In this document: positions 1-13,054 of the stretch, piece after piece
Layout of the letters: each line of letters starts with the position of its first letter
How positions within the stretch are numbered: position 1 is the first letter of the stretch
NCBI GenBank assembly: GCA_027459785.1
Contig: DAIDGU010000076.1
Coordinates: 30,727 to 94,726, forward strand
Source of the DNA: Ktedonobacteria bacterium
Lineage (GTDB): Bacteria; Chloroflexota; Ktedonobacteria; Ktedonobacterales; JACDGC01
Length of the DNA stretch: 64,000 nucleotides
Reading direction: 5' to 3'
Position numbers and translations under genes: made by a program
The notes under the pieces: model-generated
Databases searched by the model: none
Seen by the model: the letters and a program-made list of their open reading frames with translations, nothing else
Told to the model about the DNA's origin: nothing

Positions 1-413
1 GCACTGCGCCAAAGCGCCCCTGCCATAGCAACAACGCCGCGCCTTGCAATCCCTCGACTTTGCCCTCAGCTTTGCCCTTGGCTTCACCCCTGGCCTCGGC
101 CCGCTCTTTGATCGCGAGGCCAATCGGCCCCTCTTCGATCGCGGTGATAATCTCGTCCATTGTGACCCTCACTTGTGCCAAAATCTCTTGCTCGATCTCA
201 TCAATGTTGCGATACACTCGCTTGCTGATACTCAGCAGCGCCGCCAGCAACAGGATGCGGTATTGTGGCGGGGCGGCAGCATACAACTTGAGCGCCGCGG
301 TCTTCAGATCTTTTTTTGCGGTGCCGTGCAAAAACGGGGCCAGCACCAACAAAATCGGCTCGACGCCCTGCCAATCGAGTTCGTGCAAGCGAATGTGTCG
401 GTAGCGGCTGGCT
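1..413 (-). pseudogene. Rpn-family (PD-(D/E)XK transposase-like) gene remnant, runs off the left edge
   Basis: The minus strand encodes the C-terminal half of the same protein as the gene at 28077-28836, nearly residue for residue (RHIRLHEL, APFLHGTAKKDLKTAAL, NIDEIEQEILA). In its reading frame a TGA stands just before the conserved part near position 410, so no normal start remains. In another frame an ATG at 413 begins MSQP, the same first residues as the 28 kb copy, preceded by a purine-rich ribosome site. Upstream, the 16-mer at 464-479 is shared with the 28 kb copy (28875-28890). The simplest reading is a deletion from about codon 5 into the middle of the gene. The 3' end lies outside the window. 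Confidence 0.8.
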
Positions 414-511
414 CATGCTCACCTCACTCGTGGCTGTTTGTTATCTGGCGAAATCACCGTATCAATCATCCTCAGTATATCATACCGCCAGGTCATTGGT
501 GGCATGCCGCA

Positions 512-540
512 TTGACAGCGCCCGCGTGGCCGACTATACT
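512..540 (+). promoter_or_regulatory. Sigma70-type promoter
   Basis: TTGACA (512-517), a 17-base spacer and TATACT (535-540) lie 54 bases before the TIR-like gene. The match to consensus is near perfect. Confidence 0.75.
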
Positions 541-593
541 AGCGGGCAACAGCACCTGCACTTGACTGCATGCACAAGAAAAGGTAGAGCCTC

Positions 594-2480
594 ATGAGCT
601 ATGAACGTGAACGGTCGGTTCCGCGCCGGACGCGCGTGCTGGTGGCGGCAGCCCCCGGCGACCCGCGCGCCATTCGCCTGGTGGACGACCTGCACGAGAT
701 GGGTTGGGATGTCCAATTGGCCGAAACGCCGGACGTGGCGGAAGACTACGCGGCGGAGTCGGTCTGCGTCGCGGTGCTGCGCCCGCGCTATTGGAACGCG
801 CCGCCCATTGCGGCAATGGTGCGCGCCAACCCACCTTACCTGATCCCCGTGCTGGCGGAACAGATGCCGCTGCCACGCGGCCCGTGGGCCTACGAGCCGA
901 TCCCGATGGAGTCGCCGAGCCAGGTGGCGGAGGAAGTGGCCCAGGCCATCGAAGACGGCATGCGTGCCGTGGGCATGCGCCGCCCGTCGTACCCACCGCG
1001 CAATGCCTACCCAGCGGCAGGGGGCGAGGACTTCGTCGGCATGCCCACATCGCGGGGCGCGGCGTATAAGGCGGAAGCCTATAATCGTTCCTATCCGGGG
1101 CAAGGCGGAGTCCGGGTGAGTGCGGCACCCGCCGCCCCGGCCAAGCAAGGCGGAGGATCGCGCATCGCCGGCACGCTCATCAGCCTCATCGTCGCCGCCG
1201 GCTTAATCTTTGGTGGTATCAAATATGGCTATCCATATATCAAGAAATATTTGCATAAAGGCACGACGGCGAGTGCGCCCGTCGCTTATACCACCGCGTT
1301 GCCCGGCCCAAACTGCGACACTGGCGGCGGCGTGTGGGAACATCTGGGCGACACATCGCTGGCCGGCACCTGCGAGAAGAATGGCTTTTTGCTGACCAAA
1401 AGCGGCAATTTCAACATCGCGGGCGAGGTCTTTTTCGATGGCAAGGCCAGCGCGCCTTTCCCCGCCAGCTATCAGGTGCAGATGACCGCGACGATCACCA
1501 GTGGCGATGCGAATGCCGCTGTGGGGCTGGAGGTCCATCGCCAGGCCACCAAGGGCGGCGAGATCTTGGCGGCGGCGAATGCCATATGGGAATATGACCT
1601 GAACGACACGAGCGGCAATCCGCAGCGGCTGGCAATCGGCTTCTTTCAGAAACCCGTCAAAACCTTCACGCTAGCGGTCCAAGTGGTGGGACCGGTGATG
1701 ACGCTCACCATCAATGGCGTCACCGTCGATACCGTCACCAACACGACCTATGGCACGACAAACGCGCTGGCGCTGGTGATGGAGGATGTCGGCGCGACGA
1801 AGCCGGCCTCGGCGCTCTTCTCGAATTTCACCTATACGCCGCTCACCACGCCCGTACTGTCGGACACGAATGCCGAGGCGACGGCGACCGCCGTGGCACA
1901 GCACCAGCCGGCGTATATGGCGGCCAGCCCCGGTCCTGGCTGCGACAAGGGCAAAGGCCAATGGGATCCTACCGATCTCGGCGACCCCAGTACGAAGATC
2001 ACCTGCACGGCCAACGGTATGCAAATGGTCCAGCCAGCGACGGCACAACAAATTGGCCAGGCGTCTTTCTACGACCTGGATGGCAACTTCCCCGCGAATT
2101 ACAGCGTGGGCGCGACCATCGATCTGAGCAACATCAACGGCGGGCGCGCGGGTATCTTCGCGCGCACCAGCGCCGCCGGCAGCTACCATGTGTATATTTA
2201 TCCCACTGGCACATGGTCGATCCTGAAGGACGACGCCAGCGGCAATGCCACCAAGCTCGGCACAGGTCAGGTGACGCTCAATGCCAGCCAGCCGGTGCAG
2301 ATGCTTGTGACGGTGAAAGGGACGGCGATCAGCCTCAGCATCAACGGCACGCAGGTCACGTCCGTTTCGGATACCACCGCGCCCCTGACAGCGACGAACG
2401 ATGTGAGCCTGATCACCAACGCTGGCAACGCCACGGCGACCGTGATTTTCAGCGATTTCGTTTTCACGCCGCTGAGCTAG
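594..2480 (+). CDS. TIR-like N-terminal domain, single membrane helix, two extracellular jelly-roll repeats
   Basis: 628 residues. Residues 13-125 resemble a bacterial TIR domain: a beta strand VLVAAAP, then acidic helices, and a strand VCVAVLRPRYW. A Pro/Gly-rich linker leads to one hydrophobic segment at 191-210 followed by lysines. The outside part has two related modules of about 190 residues, from about 240 and about 449. Each opens with G-P-G/N-C-D and a second Cys, and ends with a F-S-D/N-F-x-F/Y-T-P-L strand, as in LamG/concanavalin-like folds. A single helix would put the TIR part inside and the lectin-like part outside. The start is set by AAAGGTAGAG before ATG. The domain calls are by pattern only. 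The function is unknown; a surface sensor is a guess. Confidence 0.65.
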   Translation: MSYERERSVPRRTRVLVAAAPGDPRAIRLVDDLHEMGWDVQLAETPDVAEDYAAESVCVAVLRPRYWNAPPIAAMVRANPPYLIPVLAEQMPLPRGPWAYEPIPMESPSQVAEEVAQAIEDGMRAVGMRRPSYPPRNAYPAAGGEDFVGMPTSRGAAYKAEAYNRSYPGQGGVRVSAAPAAPAKQGGGSRIAGTLISLIVAAGLIFGGIKYGYPYIKKYLHKGTTASAPVAYTTALPGPNCDTGGGVWEHLGDTSLAGTCEKNGFLLTKSGNFNIAGEVFFDGKASAPFPASYQVQMTATITSGDANAAVGLEVHRQATKGGEILAAANAIWEYDLNDTSGNPQRLAIGFFQKPVKTFTLAVQVVGPVMTLTINGVTVDTVTNTTYGTTNALALVMEDVGATKPASALFSNFTYTPLTTPVLSDTNAEATATAVAQHQPAYMAASPGPGCDKGKGQWDPTDLGDPSTKITCTANGMQMVQPATAQQIGQASFYDLDGNFPANYSVGATIDLSNINGGRAGIFARTSAAGSYHVYIYPTGTWSILKDDASGNATKLGTGQVTLNASQPVQMLVTVKGTAISLSINGTQVTSVSDTTAPLTATNDVSLITNAGNATATVIFSDFVFTPLS

Positions 2481-2654
2481 CGCTGCAAACGGGTTTTGCT
2501 AGTTCCTCGTCGTGCTAGCGTTTGCCCTGCGCCGCGTCGGCTTTGGCATGCCACTGGTCAGTGCGGTCGTCTCGGACGTATTGCTTTTCGACCGCGCCCC
2601 AGGCCACACGAAGGGCGCGGCTTGACCGCCCCGTGTTATATACTGTTCCTGAAG

Positions 2655-2700
2655 GCATGTAAGCATGCACCCTAGCATGCTAGACTGCACGATATCGTGC
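2655..2700. promoter_or_regulatory. Stacked palindromes upstream of the response regulator
   Basis: Within 46 bases: GCATG (2655), GCATGC (2663-2668), the perfect 12-base palindrome CTAGCATGCTAG (2672-2683) and the perfect 14-base palindrome GCACGATATCGTGC (2687-2700). They end 46 bases before the regulator start, so an operator array, possibly autoregulatory, is likely. Confidence 0.55.
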
Positions 2701-2746
2701 GCCGCTATTTCTGCAACCGGGCTATAGAGCAAGGAGCCATGCCGCG

Positions 2747-3463
2747 ATGACCGACACCTTCAATCCCCAGGGCGTCACCGTGCTGGTGGTGGATGACGAG
2801 CCGCGCCTGCGCGACGTGACGCGGCTGAACCTGGAGCTGGAGGGCTATCGCGTGGCCGAGGCGGGGACTGGCTACGCGGCGTTGGAAAAGCTGCGCGAGG
2901 AGTTGCCGGACCTCATCATCCTGGATGTGATGATGCCGGAGATGGATGGTTTCACTGCGCTCAAGGGCATCCGTGAGATCTCGTCGGTGCCGGTGATCAT
3001 GCTGACGGTGCGCGACGACGAGCGCGACCGCATTCGCGGGCTGGACCTGGGTGCGGATGATTATATGACTAAGCCGTTCAGCACGATGGAACTGCTGTCG
3101 CGTGTGAAGGCCGTGCTGCGCCGCACCTTCATGCCCGCGCCCACCCGCCGCGCCATCGTGACGGTGGATGGCGACCTCACCATCGACTTCGACCGGCGCG
3201 AGGTGCAGGTGCGCGGCCAGCGCGTGACACTGCGCCCCACGGAGGCACGCTTGCTCTATCACCTCGTCAACAACGCGGGGCGGCTGCTTTCCCACGCAAC
3301 GCTGCTGGCGAAGGTCTGGGGCCGCGAGTACCGCGACGAGGACCATTACGTCCGCCTTTACATCACCTATCTGCGGCAGAAGATCGAGCGCGACCCCGCC
3401 CACCCAGAATATATCCTCACCGAGCGCGGCATGGGCTATCGCTTCAAGGAGTTCTCTACTTGA
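2747..3463 (+). CDS. OmpR/PhoB-type response regulator
   Basis: 238 residues. The receiver domain spans 10-125: acidic pair near 16-17, phosphoacceptor Asp60 in [13 protein letters not shown], the conserved Thr in MLTVRDDE, and Lys in DDYMTKPF. The winged-helix output domain spans about 140-236, with the typical [18 protein letters not shown] and [10 protein letters not shown] segments. No histidine kinase lies beside it, so it is an orphan here. AAGGAG lies 10 bases before the ATG. A three-codon frame ATG-CCG-CGA-TGA (2739-2750) starts nearer that ribosome site and overlaps the true start. The palindromes at 2655-2700 may be its own binding sites. Confidence 0.9.
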   Translation: MTDTFNPQGVTVLVVDDEPRLRDVTRLNLELEGYRVAEAGTGYAALEKLREELPDLIILDVMMPEMDGFTALKGIREISSVPVIMLTVRDDERDRIRGLDLGADDYMTKPFSTMELLSRVKAVLRRTFMPAPTRRAIVTVDGDLTIDFDRREVQVRGQRVTLRPTEARLLYHLVNNAGRLLSHATLLAKVWGREYRDEDHYVRLYITYLRQKIERDPAHPEYILTERGMGYRFKEFST

Positions 3464-3619
3464 CATAATATAAAATATTAGGAAAATCGGCATAGTACAA
3501 AGACCCTACTTCACCAGTTTTACTCCCACGCCATGCTACACTATCTGAACAGACAAGCACGCTGTTGTTGAGCTTGTCAGGTAGCAACGTGCCAAAAGTA
3601 GTGGTAGTGGGGATTGGTG

Positions 3620-5032
3620 ATGGAAGTACGCAACTTACGGAAGATGATACAGTTCGGCTTGGCGGTGCTGATCGCGGGATTGGCGGCACTGGCCACCCAA
3701 CCTGCCAGCACAGCTTTCGCCGCGTCGAATACCAGTTGGCCGATGTTCCAGGGCGATATCGGCCACAGCGGCTATAACAGCAATGAGACGCTCCTCAACG
3801 CCAGCAGCGCCCGCCGTCTGCGGACGGTGTGGACGGCCCAGGCCGGCGGCGGCATCTCCGGCGAGGCGGCGGTAGCCAATGGCGTTTTGTATTGGGGCTC
3901 GTGGGATGGCTACCTCCATGCCACCACGACGCGGGGGGTGCCGCTCTGGCGCACGTTCCTGGGCCGAACGACGGTCGCGTCCTGCTTTCCACCTAGTGCC
4001 GGCGTCGCGGACACGCCGACGATCACCACGATCAACGGCCAGCCGGCGGTGATCGTCGCTGGCGGCAACGCGACGGTGTATGCGCTGAACGCGCGCACGG
4101 GGCGCGTCATCTGGCATACGAACCTGGGGGCGTCGCCGGCGCACTTCCTGTGGAGTTCGCCGACGGTGTATGACGGGGCCGTGTACATGGGCATCGCGTC
4201 CTTCGGTGACTGCCCGCTGGTGCAGGGGGGTCTGGCCAAGCTCAACGCGACGACGGGCGCGGTCCAGGCGATCTTTCATACCACGTCGGGCAGTTGCCTG
4301 GGCGCGTCGATCTGGGGGACGCCGACGGTCGATACTTACACCGGCAATCTCTATGTCGTCACGGGCAATAATGATACGACCAGCGCGTGCCAAAAGGGGA
4401 CGCAGTACGGCACCTCGATCCTGGCACTCTCCCTCGATACGCTGCGACTGATCGATTATTGGACCGTGCCGAGCAGCGAACTGGGCTTCGATCAGGATTT
4501 CGGTGCGACACCGACGCTTTTCACCACGAACTCCTATGGCTATCCGATGCTGATGATCGGGGTCGCCAGCAAAAACGGCTGGTACTATGCCTTCGACCGC
4601 ACCTATCTGAGCCAGGGGCCGGTGTGGCAACAGCGCGCTTCCAGTGTCGGCGGCGATTGTAGCTATTGCGGTGAAGGCAGCTTGTCGTCCAGCGCGTTCG
4701 ATGGCACGGCGGTCTACGTCGGCGGTGGCCAGGCGACGATCAACGGCCAGAAGTGCATGGGCAATGTCAGCGCGCTCGATCCCGCCACCGGCAACTATCT
4801 CTGGCGGCGCTGCCTGGATAAGCCGGTGCAGAACGCCGTCACCGCCGCGCCGGGCATCGTCGTTTTCGACGAAGGGCAGTATATTGATGTGGTACGCGCC
4901 AGCGATGGGAGTTGGCTCAGCCGCCTACGCGATCATCGCAACGGTTCGGCCTTCATGAGCGGGGCCAGCATCGTCAACGGCTACATCTATTTCGGCAATA
5001 TGGACGGTATCCTCTACGCTTGTAGCGTGTGA
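3620..5032 (+). CDS. Secreted PQQ-like beta-propeller repeat protein
   Basis: About 470 residues. The N-terminus is Lys/Arg followed by a hydrophobic stretch and an Ala-x-Ala cleavage region (STAFAAS), so it is exported by the Sec route. The mature part has repeated blades of the PQQ-binding-like type, with WTAQAGGGISGEAAVANGVLYWG, GGNATVYALNARTGRVIW and NVSALDPATGNYLWR as blade signatures. Two nearby cysteine pairs (GDCSYCGEG; KCMG with RRC) could form disulfides outside the cell. The start is the ATG at 3620; a TTG two codons earlier is in frame. A 7-base inverted repeat (GACAAGC/GCTTGTC, 3552-3578) lies upstream. Ligand and role are unknown; it is not a clear PQQ dehydrogenase because catalytic residues were not recognised. 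Confidence 0.75.
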   Translation: MEVRNLRKMIQFGLAVLIAGLAALATQPASTAFAASNTSWPMFQGDIGHSGYNSNETLLNASSARRLRTVWTAQAGGGISGEAAVANGVLYWGSWDGYLHATTTRGVPLWRTFLGRTTVASCFPPSAGVADTPTITTINGQPAVIVAGGNATVYALNARTGRVIWHTNLGASPAHFLWSSPTVYDGAVYMGIASFGDCPLVQGGLAKLNATTGAVQAIFHTTSGSCLGASIWGTPTVDTYTGNLYVVTGNNDTTSACQKGTQYGTSILALSLDTLRLIDYWTVPSSELGFDQDFGATPTLFTTNSYGYPMLMIGVASKNGWYYAFDRTYLSQGPVWQQRASSVGGDCSYCGEGSLSSSAFDGTAVYVGGGQATINGQKCMGNVSALDPATGNYLWRRCLDKPVQNAVTAAPGIVVFDEGQYIDVVRASDGSWLSRLRDHRNGSAFMSGASIVNGYIYFGNMDGILYACSV

Positions 5033-5057
5033 TATCCCCCGAAAGTCATGCGTTCCC

Positions 5058-5086
5058 TTGGCGGGGTGGCTGGTATCAGCTATAAT
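5058..5086 (+). promoter_or_regulatory. Sigma70-type promoter for the comEA-like gene
   Basis: TTGGCG (5058-5063), 17 bases, TATAAT (5081-5086). The start codon follows 26 bases after the -10 box. Confidence 0.75.
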
Positions 5087-5112
5087 GGCAGCCAAACACT
5101 GAGACGGGGAAC

Positions 5113-5697
5113 GTGGACATGATCAGTGGCGGCAAGGGTAGTTTCTTCAGCCAACCGGCATTCATGCCGGTGGCATATGCGCTGAGCGCGGCGCTGGTCG
5201 TCGCCGCGCTGGCCTTCTTCTTCACGCGCGTCGGCTTCGGCAACCTTGTGCAGACTGCCCCTACTGGTACATCCGTGGGACTGACGGCGCAAGGGACGCT
5301 GGAAGCTTATATCGTGGGCGCGGTGCAGCACCCCGGCGTCTATCGCATGCCAAACGGGGCGCGCATTCAGGATCTGCTGGTGGCGGCGGGCGGCGCGCGC
5401 GAGGGAGCGGATTTGGTGCGTGTCAACCAGGCCGCCTTTCTGTTCGACGGCGAAGAGGTCTACGTCCCCCTCATCGGCGAGCCGTTCCCCACGGACGTCG
5501 GCGGCATCATCCTGGTGAATATCAATGTGGCGAGCGCCGAAACGATGCACCTGCAACTGGGCGTCAGCCTCAAAACGGCGGATGCTATCGTCGCCTATCG
5601 CCTGACGCACGGCTCTTTCACCGCCATCGATCAACTGCTGCTGGTGCCGATCAGCCGCTCGATCTACGACCGCATCAAGAGCATGGTGACGGTGTGA
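5113..5697 (+). CDS. comEA: ComEA-like competence/DNA-binding protein (SLBB + helix-hairpin-helix)
   Basis: 194 residues. A membrane anchor near residues 18-37 (hydrophobic, ending FFFTR) is followed by a SLBB domain (GAVQHPGVYRMPNGARIQDLLVAAGG, about 70-125) and a C-terminal helix-hairpin-helix part (VNINVASAETMHLQLGVSLKTADAIVAYR, about 137-185). This matches ComEA, which binds incoming DNA outside the membrane during natural transformation. The second half of the HhH is weaker than usual (LLLVPISRSIYDRIKSM). The start is GTG at 5113 after GACGGGGA, or ATG at 5119. No comEC is adjacent in this window. Confidence 0.85.
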   Translation: MDMISGGKGSFFSQPAFMPVAYALSAALVVAALAFFFTRVGFGNLVQTAPTGTSVGLTAQGTLEAYIVGAVQHPGVYRMPNGARIQDLLVAAGGAREGADLVRVNQAAFLFDGEEVYVPLIGEPFPTDVGGIILVNINVASAETMHLQLGVSLKTADAIVAYRLTHGSFTAIDQLLLVPISRSIYDRIKSMVTV

Positions 5698-5738
5698 TCG
5701 CGCTGCCACCCTGCCATGATTTCCCCGCCGGCGCGCTT

Positions 5739-6953
<1,215 letters not shown>

Positions 6954-7101
6954 GGCGGCCTCCTCGGCATGCCCGCACTCACAGCGACGGAGCGCGAGGG
7001 GAAGCGGGACAAAGCGGCTCCCTGGCACAGCGTACCGCACGCGCCGTGTGGCGCGCAAGCCCACCGCCGCCCTGGCGCGGGACGCGGACGGGCGGTGATC
7101 G

Positions 7102-8487
7102 TCAGATGCGCGGCAGGCGCAGGTGAAAGGCGGAGCCGTCGCCTTCGATGCCGGTACTTTCGACCCAGATCGTGCCATCCATCGACTGGGCGAAAAGCTT
7201 GCACAGATGCAGGCCCAGGCCGTTGCCCGTCACCTTGCTGGCGAGGTCGCGCGGCAGGCGGGTGAAGCGATTGAAGAGCAAGGGAATCTGGTCCGGCGGG
7301 ATGCCCAGGCCGTGATCGCGCACGATGATCTCAAGCTGCGGGCGACTGTTCACGCCGCGCGTGCGGCGGCGCGGATCGCTTTCAGGCACGGGCAGCGCGG
7401 TGAATTCGATGGCGGTGCCAGGCGGCGAGTATTTGAGCGCGTTGGAAAGCAGGTTCACCAGGATCTGGCGCAGGCGCACGGGGTCGCCCCAGATGCGGGC
7501 GTCCTCCGCCACCTGGATGTGCAGTTCGCGTTCCACCATCTGGCCCTCACGCGGGTCCAGCAGGCCGAGGGCGGATTCGAGGACCGCGCGCACGCTGACG
7601 ACTTCGGGGGTGAATTGATCCGCGCCCTGGTCCAGACGGCGGGCATCCAGGATGCTGGACAGGAGTTCGACGAGATCATCGCCCGCGCGGCGGGCTTGCT
7701 GGAACAACACTTCGCGCTCCTGCGGCGGCATCGCCTCCCCCGCCACGTGCAAGATCTCGACGCAGCCTTGCAGCGCCATGATGGGGTTGCGCAGCTCGTG
7801 GTTGACGGAGGTGATGAACTGGTTTTTCAGATCGTCGAGCTTCTGGGCGCGCTCGAAAGCGATGCGAATATCGCCCAGTTCGCGCAACGTCTGCTGATAG
7901 GCCCGCGCGACGGATAGCAGCAAGACGGCGAAGCCCCACTCCTGTAAAGCGCCCTGCGTGAGCAGCAACGGGAATTGGCCGCGCACGAGGTCGTCCAGCC
8001 CGGCGGGGCGCAGCGCGAAAAAGAGCAAGAAGATGGTGAAGATGTTCATCAGCAGGGTAGCGGCGATGACCATCCACGCCTCGCCGAGGATGCCGACGAG
8101 GACGATGGCGAGGTCGAACGAGGCGAAGCCGGTGAGGATGAAGGGATCGAGTCCTTGGGTGAGCGCCCAGGCGGCATAGACGGTGATGATGGCGAGGCTG
8201 GATGCGACGGCCACGCTGCCGGCGGCCAGGTTCACCTGCTGGCGACGGGCGGCGAACGTGCCGACGCCGAAAAGGGTGACGCAGACGCCGAGCATCTCGT
8301 AGCCGAGATACAAAAATTGCTGGGTGGGCGGGCGCACCAGCAAGAAGACGGTGGCCGCGACGAAAAGGATGCCCAGCAGCACGCCGAAAACGGGCGCGAC
8401 GCGCTCAGTCAGGCGCAACCGGCGCTGGCGATCATAGTCGCGGTAAATCTCGCGTTCGATGGGCGCGACGAAAGCGACCTCGCTCAT
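7102..8487 (-). CDS. Membrane sensor histidine kinase
   Basis: 461 residues. Five to six hydrophobic segments between residues 30 and 195 form a membrane sensor part with almost no periplasmic loop. Then come a short coiled linker, the HisKA region with phospho-His230 (VNHELRNP) and the HATPase part: N box [11 protein letters not shown]1 [10 protein letters not shown] box [10 protein letters not shown]2 GNGLGLHL. It overlaps the response regulator upstream by ATGA (8484-8487), so the two are translationally coupled. It is clearly paralogous to the kinase at 31383-32813. The signal is unknown. Confidence 0.9.
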   Translation of the reverse strand: MSEVAFVAPIEREIYRDYDRQRRLRLTERVAPVFGVLLGILFVAATVFLLVRPPTQQFLYLGYEMLGVCVTLFGVGTFAARRQQVNLAAGSVAVASSLAIITVYAAWALTQGLDPFILTGFASFDLAIVLVGILGEAWMVIAATLLMNIFTIFLLFFALRPAGLDDLVRGQFPLLLTQGALQEWGFAVLLLSVARAYQQTLRELGDIRIAFERAQKLDDLKNQFITSVNHELRNPIMALQGCVEILHVAGEAMPPQEREVLFQQARRAGDDLVELLSSILDARRLDQGADQFTPEVVSVRAVLESALGLLDPREGQMVERELHIQVAEDARIWGDPVRLRQILVNLLSNALKYSPPGTAIEFTALPVPESDPRRRTRGVNSRPQLEIIVRDHGLGIPPDQIPLLFNRFTRLPRDLASKVTGNGLGLHLCKLFAQSMDGTIWVESTGIEGDGSAFHLRLPRI

Positions 8488-8948
8488 GCGGCACCGCCTT
8501 CCGTCGCCGCGTCGGGCGCTTCAGCCAGGGTGCGCAGGCGTTCGGTGCGCTCCGCGTCGCTCACGGCGATGGCCTGTTGGATCGCGGCGACGAGATCCAG
8601 CGGCTTGACAGGCTTGAGCAAATATTGATCGACGCCGGCAGCCAGGCCAGCGAAGCGATCGTGATCCTGCGCCATCGCCGTCAGGATGATGAGCGGCGTC
8701 GTGGCGGAATCCGGATCGCCGCGCAGAGCGCGCACGAGCTGATAGCCGTCCAGTCCAGGCATGCGCACGTCGATCACCATGCAGGCGGGGTGGCACTCGT
8801 AATAGCGTTCCAGACCGTCTACGCCGTTATCCGCCATAACGACCCGATAATGGCCGAGGTGGCGCAACGCGGCGGAAACGGTGATGAGGAGTTGTTCGTT
8901 ATCGTCAACAATGAGAATGGTGCGTGGTTGTTCTTCAGCAGATGTCAC
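8484..8948 (-). CDS. Single-domain response regulator (receiver only)
   Basis: 154 residues from the GTG at 8948, which follows AAAGGAGCGG. It is a lone receiver: acidic pair at 15-16 (VDDN), phosphoacceptor Asp60 in MVIDVRMPGLDGYQLVRALRGD, the LTA segment and Lys in LLKPV. There is no output domain, so it may act by protein contact or as a phosphate shuttle. The pair partner is the kinase that follows. It shares the VRALRGD stretch and the Asp60 position with the receiver at 30904-31362. Confidence 0.88.
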   Translation of the reverse strand: MTSAEEQPRTILIVDDNEQLLITVSAALRHLGHYRVVMADNGVDGLERYYECHPACMVIDVRMPGLDGYQLVRALRGDPDSATTPLIILTAMAQDHDRFAGLAAGVDQYLLKPVKPLDLVAAIQQAIAVSDAERTERLRTLAEAPDAATEGGAA

Positions 8949-9169
8949 AATCCCGCTCCTTTCGTTCGGCAGCGATGCCGATGGCGCGGCCCGGCAACGG
9001 CGCATGCGAAGCGGTGCCGACCGTGCCTAGTTAGGGATAGGATACACGAAATCGAGCGGCGGTGCAAGCGCCATAGGCAAGATCGCCCGCTCGCCCTCAT
9101 AGATATAGTGCGTGTGGGCGGTGTTGTGTTATGCGCTGCGCCACGAGCGGTTGATTCGCCAGGGTGCGC

Positions 9170-9697
9170 CTATGCGGGCGGGCGCGAGATGCCGAAACAG
9201 AGGTGATCGGCGGAACGGGGCGGCAGGGGGTGCAGGCCGATTTTGGCCGCGACGCGCTGCGACGCGGTGTTGGCAGGATCGATCTGCGCGATAATCTGCG
9301 CGACCTGGGTGTGGGCGAACGCCCACTCGATCAAGGCCGCCGCCGCTTCCGGTGTATAGCCGAAGCCGCGCACCTCCGGTAGCACGCTATAGCCGATCTC
9401 AGCGGTCGCATGATCGCGCACGGGGCCATGGAAGCCGAGATCGCCGATCACGCGGGCGGTGATCGGTTCGCAGATCAACCAGATCCACCGCGCGTCGCCA
9501 GGTTCGCGCGCCATCGTCTCCGGCAGGTCGGGTAGCAAGCGGAGCAACGTGGGGCCGTGCCACCACGCAGCCGGGATCGCGGCACCAAGGCGGGCGCTCA
9601 ATGCCGCATGTTCGCCGTGCCGCAGCGCGGTGACTTCCGCCAGCGATGGGGCATAGAGTCGCAGGCGGCGCGTCGTGATCGCAAATAGGGAATCCAT
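9170..9697 (-). CDS. GNAT N-acetyltransferase (RimJ/RimL-like)
   Basis: 175 residues. It starts with TTRRLRLYAPSL, typical of the RimJ/RimL branch. The acetyl-CoA site is visible in IGYSVLPEVRGFGYTPEAAAALIEWAF, followed by the conserved I-D-P-A-N-T-A-S-Q-R-V-A-A-K-I-G-L segment. It would acetylate an amine on a protein or small molecule. It is monocistronic; the ribosome site is GCGAGGAA. The substrate cannot be predicted. Confidence 0.85.
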   Translation of the reverse strand: MDSLFAITTRRLRLYAPSLAEVTALRHGEHAALSARLGAAIPAAWWHGPTLLRLLPDLPETMAREPGDARWIWLICEPITARVIGDLGFHGPVRDHATAEIGYSVLPEVRGFGYTPEAAAALIEWAFAHTQVAQIIAQIDPANTASQRVAAKIGLHPLPPRSADHLCFGISRPPA

Positions 9698-9818
9698 GCA
9701 GTTTTTTCCTCGCTGGCGGGCAGATGCGTGTGCGCGAAAAGCGGTGCCGACCTGAGTGTAGCAGATTTCCAGGCTTCGCGTCGCATTCCAGAAGATTCAT
9801 AAGGACTGGCTCATATAC

Positions 9819-9849
9819 CTTGATAATGATCCTATCAAAGTGATATACT
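9819..9849 (+). promoter_or_regulatory. clpB promoter with HAIR-like inverted repeat
   Basis: TTGATA (9820-9825), 18 bases, TATACT (9844-9849). The -35 box is the left arm of CTTGATA-N7-TATCAAAG (9819-9840). The known HspR operator (HAIR) is CTTGAGT-N7-ACTCAAG, so arm length and spacing agree while two to three inner bases differ. HspR control of clpB is established in actinobacteria; here it is inferred. Confidence 0.5.
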
Positions 9850-9952
9850 TATGCTAGTAACGACGCATGGCACACAGTATGCGCGACGGACACATGTAGC
9901 GAGTGCGGGAGACGGCCTTGCTCGCCATCCAGTAAGGGAGACGGCATGATCC

Positions 9953-10077
9953 CCCTTCAGCAATGGACGAGCGCGCTTGTTCGGCACCTTGCTGAAGGGC
10001 TTGGCGGACAGGAATGTCCGCCCCACGTCTGCGCTCCCCTCTCCATCCGCAGATGGGGAGGGGCTGGGGGTGGGGCC
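9953..10077. repeat. Three hairpin repeats inside the clpB leader
   Basis: The 432 bases between the GNAT gene and clpB hold the promoter and then three inverted repeats. CCCTTCAGCA/TGCTGAAGGG is at 9953-9962 and 9990-9999. The 20-base hairpin GGCGGACAGGAATGTCCGCC is at 10003-10022. A long G-rich hairpin (about 10034-10077, 12-bp arms around CGCA, followed by GGGGGTGGGG) also occurs at 50312-50349. They separate promoter and start codon by about 280 bases. Confidence 0.8.
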
Positions 10078-10129
10078 ATCCCGCTGTGATGCCATGCGAT
10101 GAACAAACCAGAGGTGAACCATAAACCCC

Positions 10130-12808
<2,679 letters not shown>

Positions 12809-12830
12809 ACGCCTGGCAGGATACCCGATA

Positions 12831-12862
12831 CCCCCCTTGTTCTGATCTCAGGGCAAGGGGGG
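12831..12862 (+). terminator. Probable terminator after clpB
   Basis: CCCCCCTTG (12831-12839) pairs with CAAGGGGGG (12854-12862) across a 14-base loop, 22 bases after the clpB stop. The T run is poor (GGTTAT), so it may be a weak or Rho-assisted terminator. Confidence 0.45.
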
Positions 12863-12870
12863 GGTTATGG

Positions 12871-13035
12871 TATTCACACCTAACCCCGGAGGACAGACAT
12901 TCCTGTCTGTCGCTACAATCCCCCGAAGGACCGCCATTCACACCTAACCCCGGCGGACCGCCATTCTCCCTAACCACGGAGGACAGACATGCCTGTCTGT
13001 CCGGCCCCACTGACCACCGTCTTTCCCCGAAATTG
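12871..13035. repeat. Cluster of dispersed hairpin repeats between clpB and a GNAT gene
   Basis: Two copies of the second stem class of the 20-base hairpin, GACAGACA-TTCC-TGTCTGTC (12892-12911) and GACAGACA-TGCC-TGTCTGTC (12982-13001), sit among direct repeats of TTCACACCTAACCCCGG. The adjoining stretch to 13035 (ACCACCGTCTTTCCCC and neighbours) recurs inverted at about 25670-25700 and partly at 45258-45276. Confidence 0.85.
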
Positions 13036-13054
13036 GTATCACTTACGCCAGGCA

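Noticed and set aside
6954..7178. Longer N-terminus for the acyl-CoA dehydrogenase
   Set aside because: GAGGAGG stands directly before the GTG at 6953, and family similarity begins there.
9819..9840. CIRCE element at clpB
   Set aside because: The arms and 7-base spacing do not fit TTAGCACTC-N9-GAGTGCTAA.
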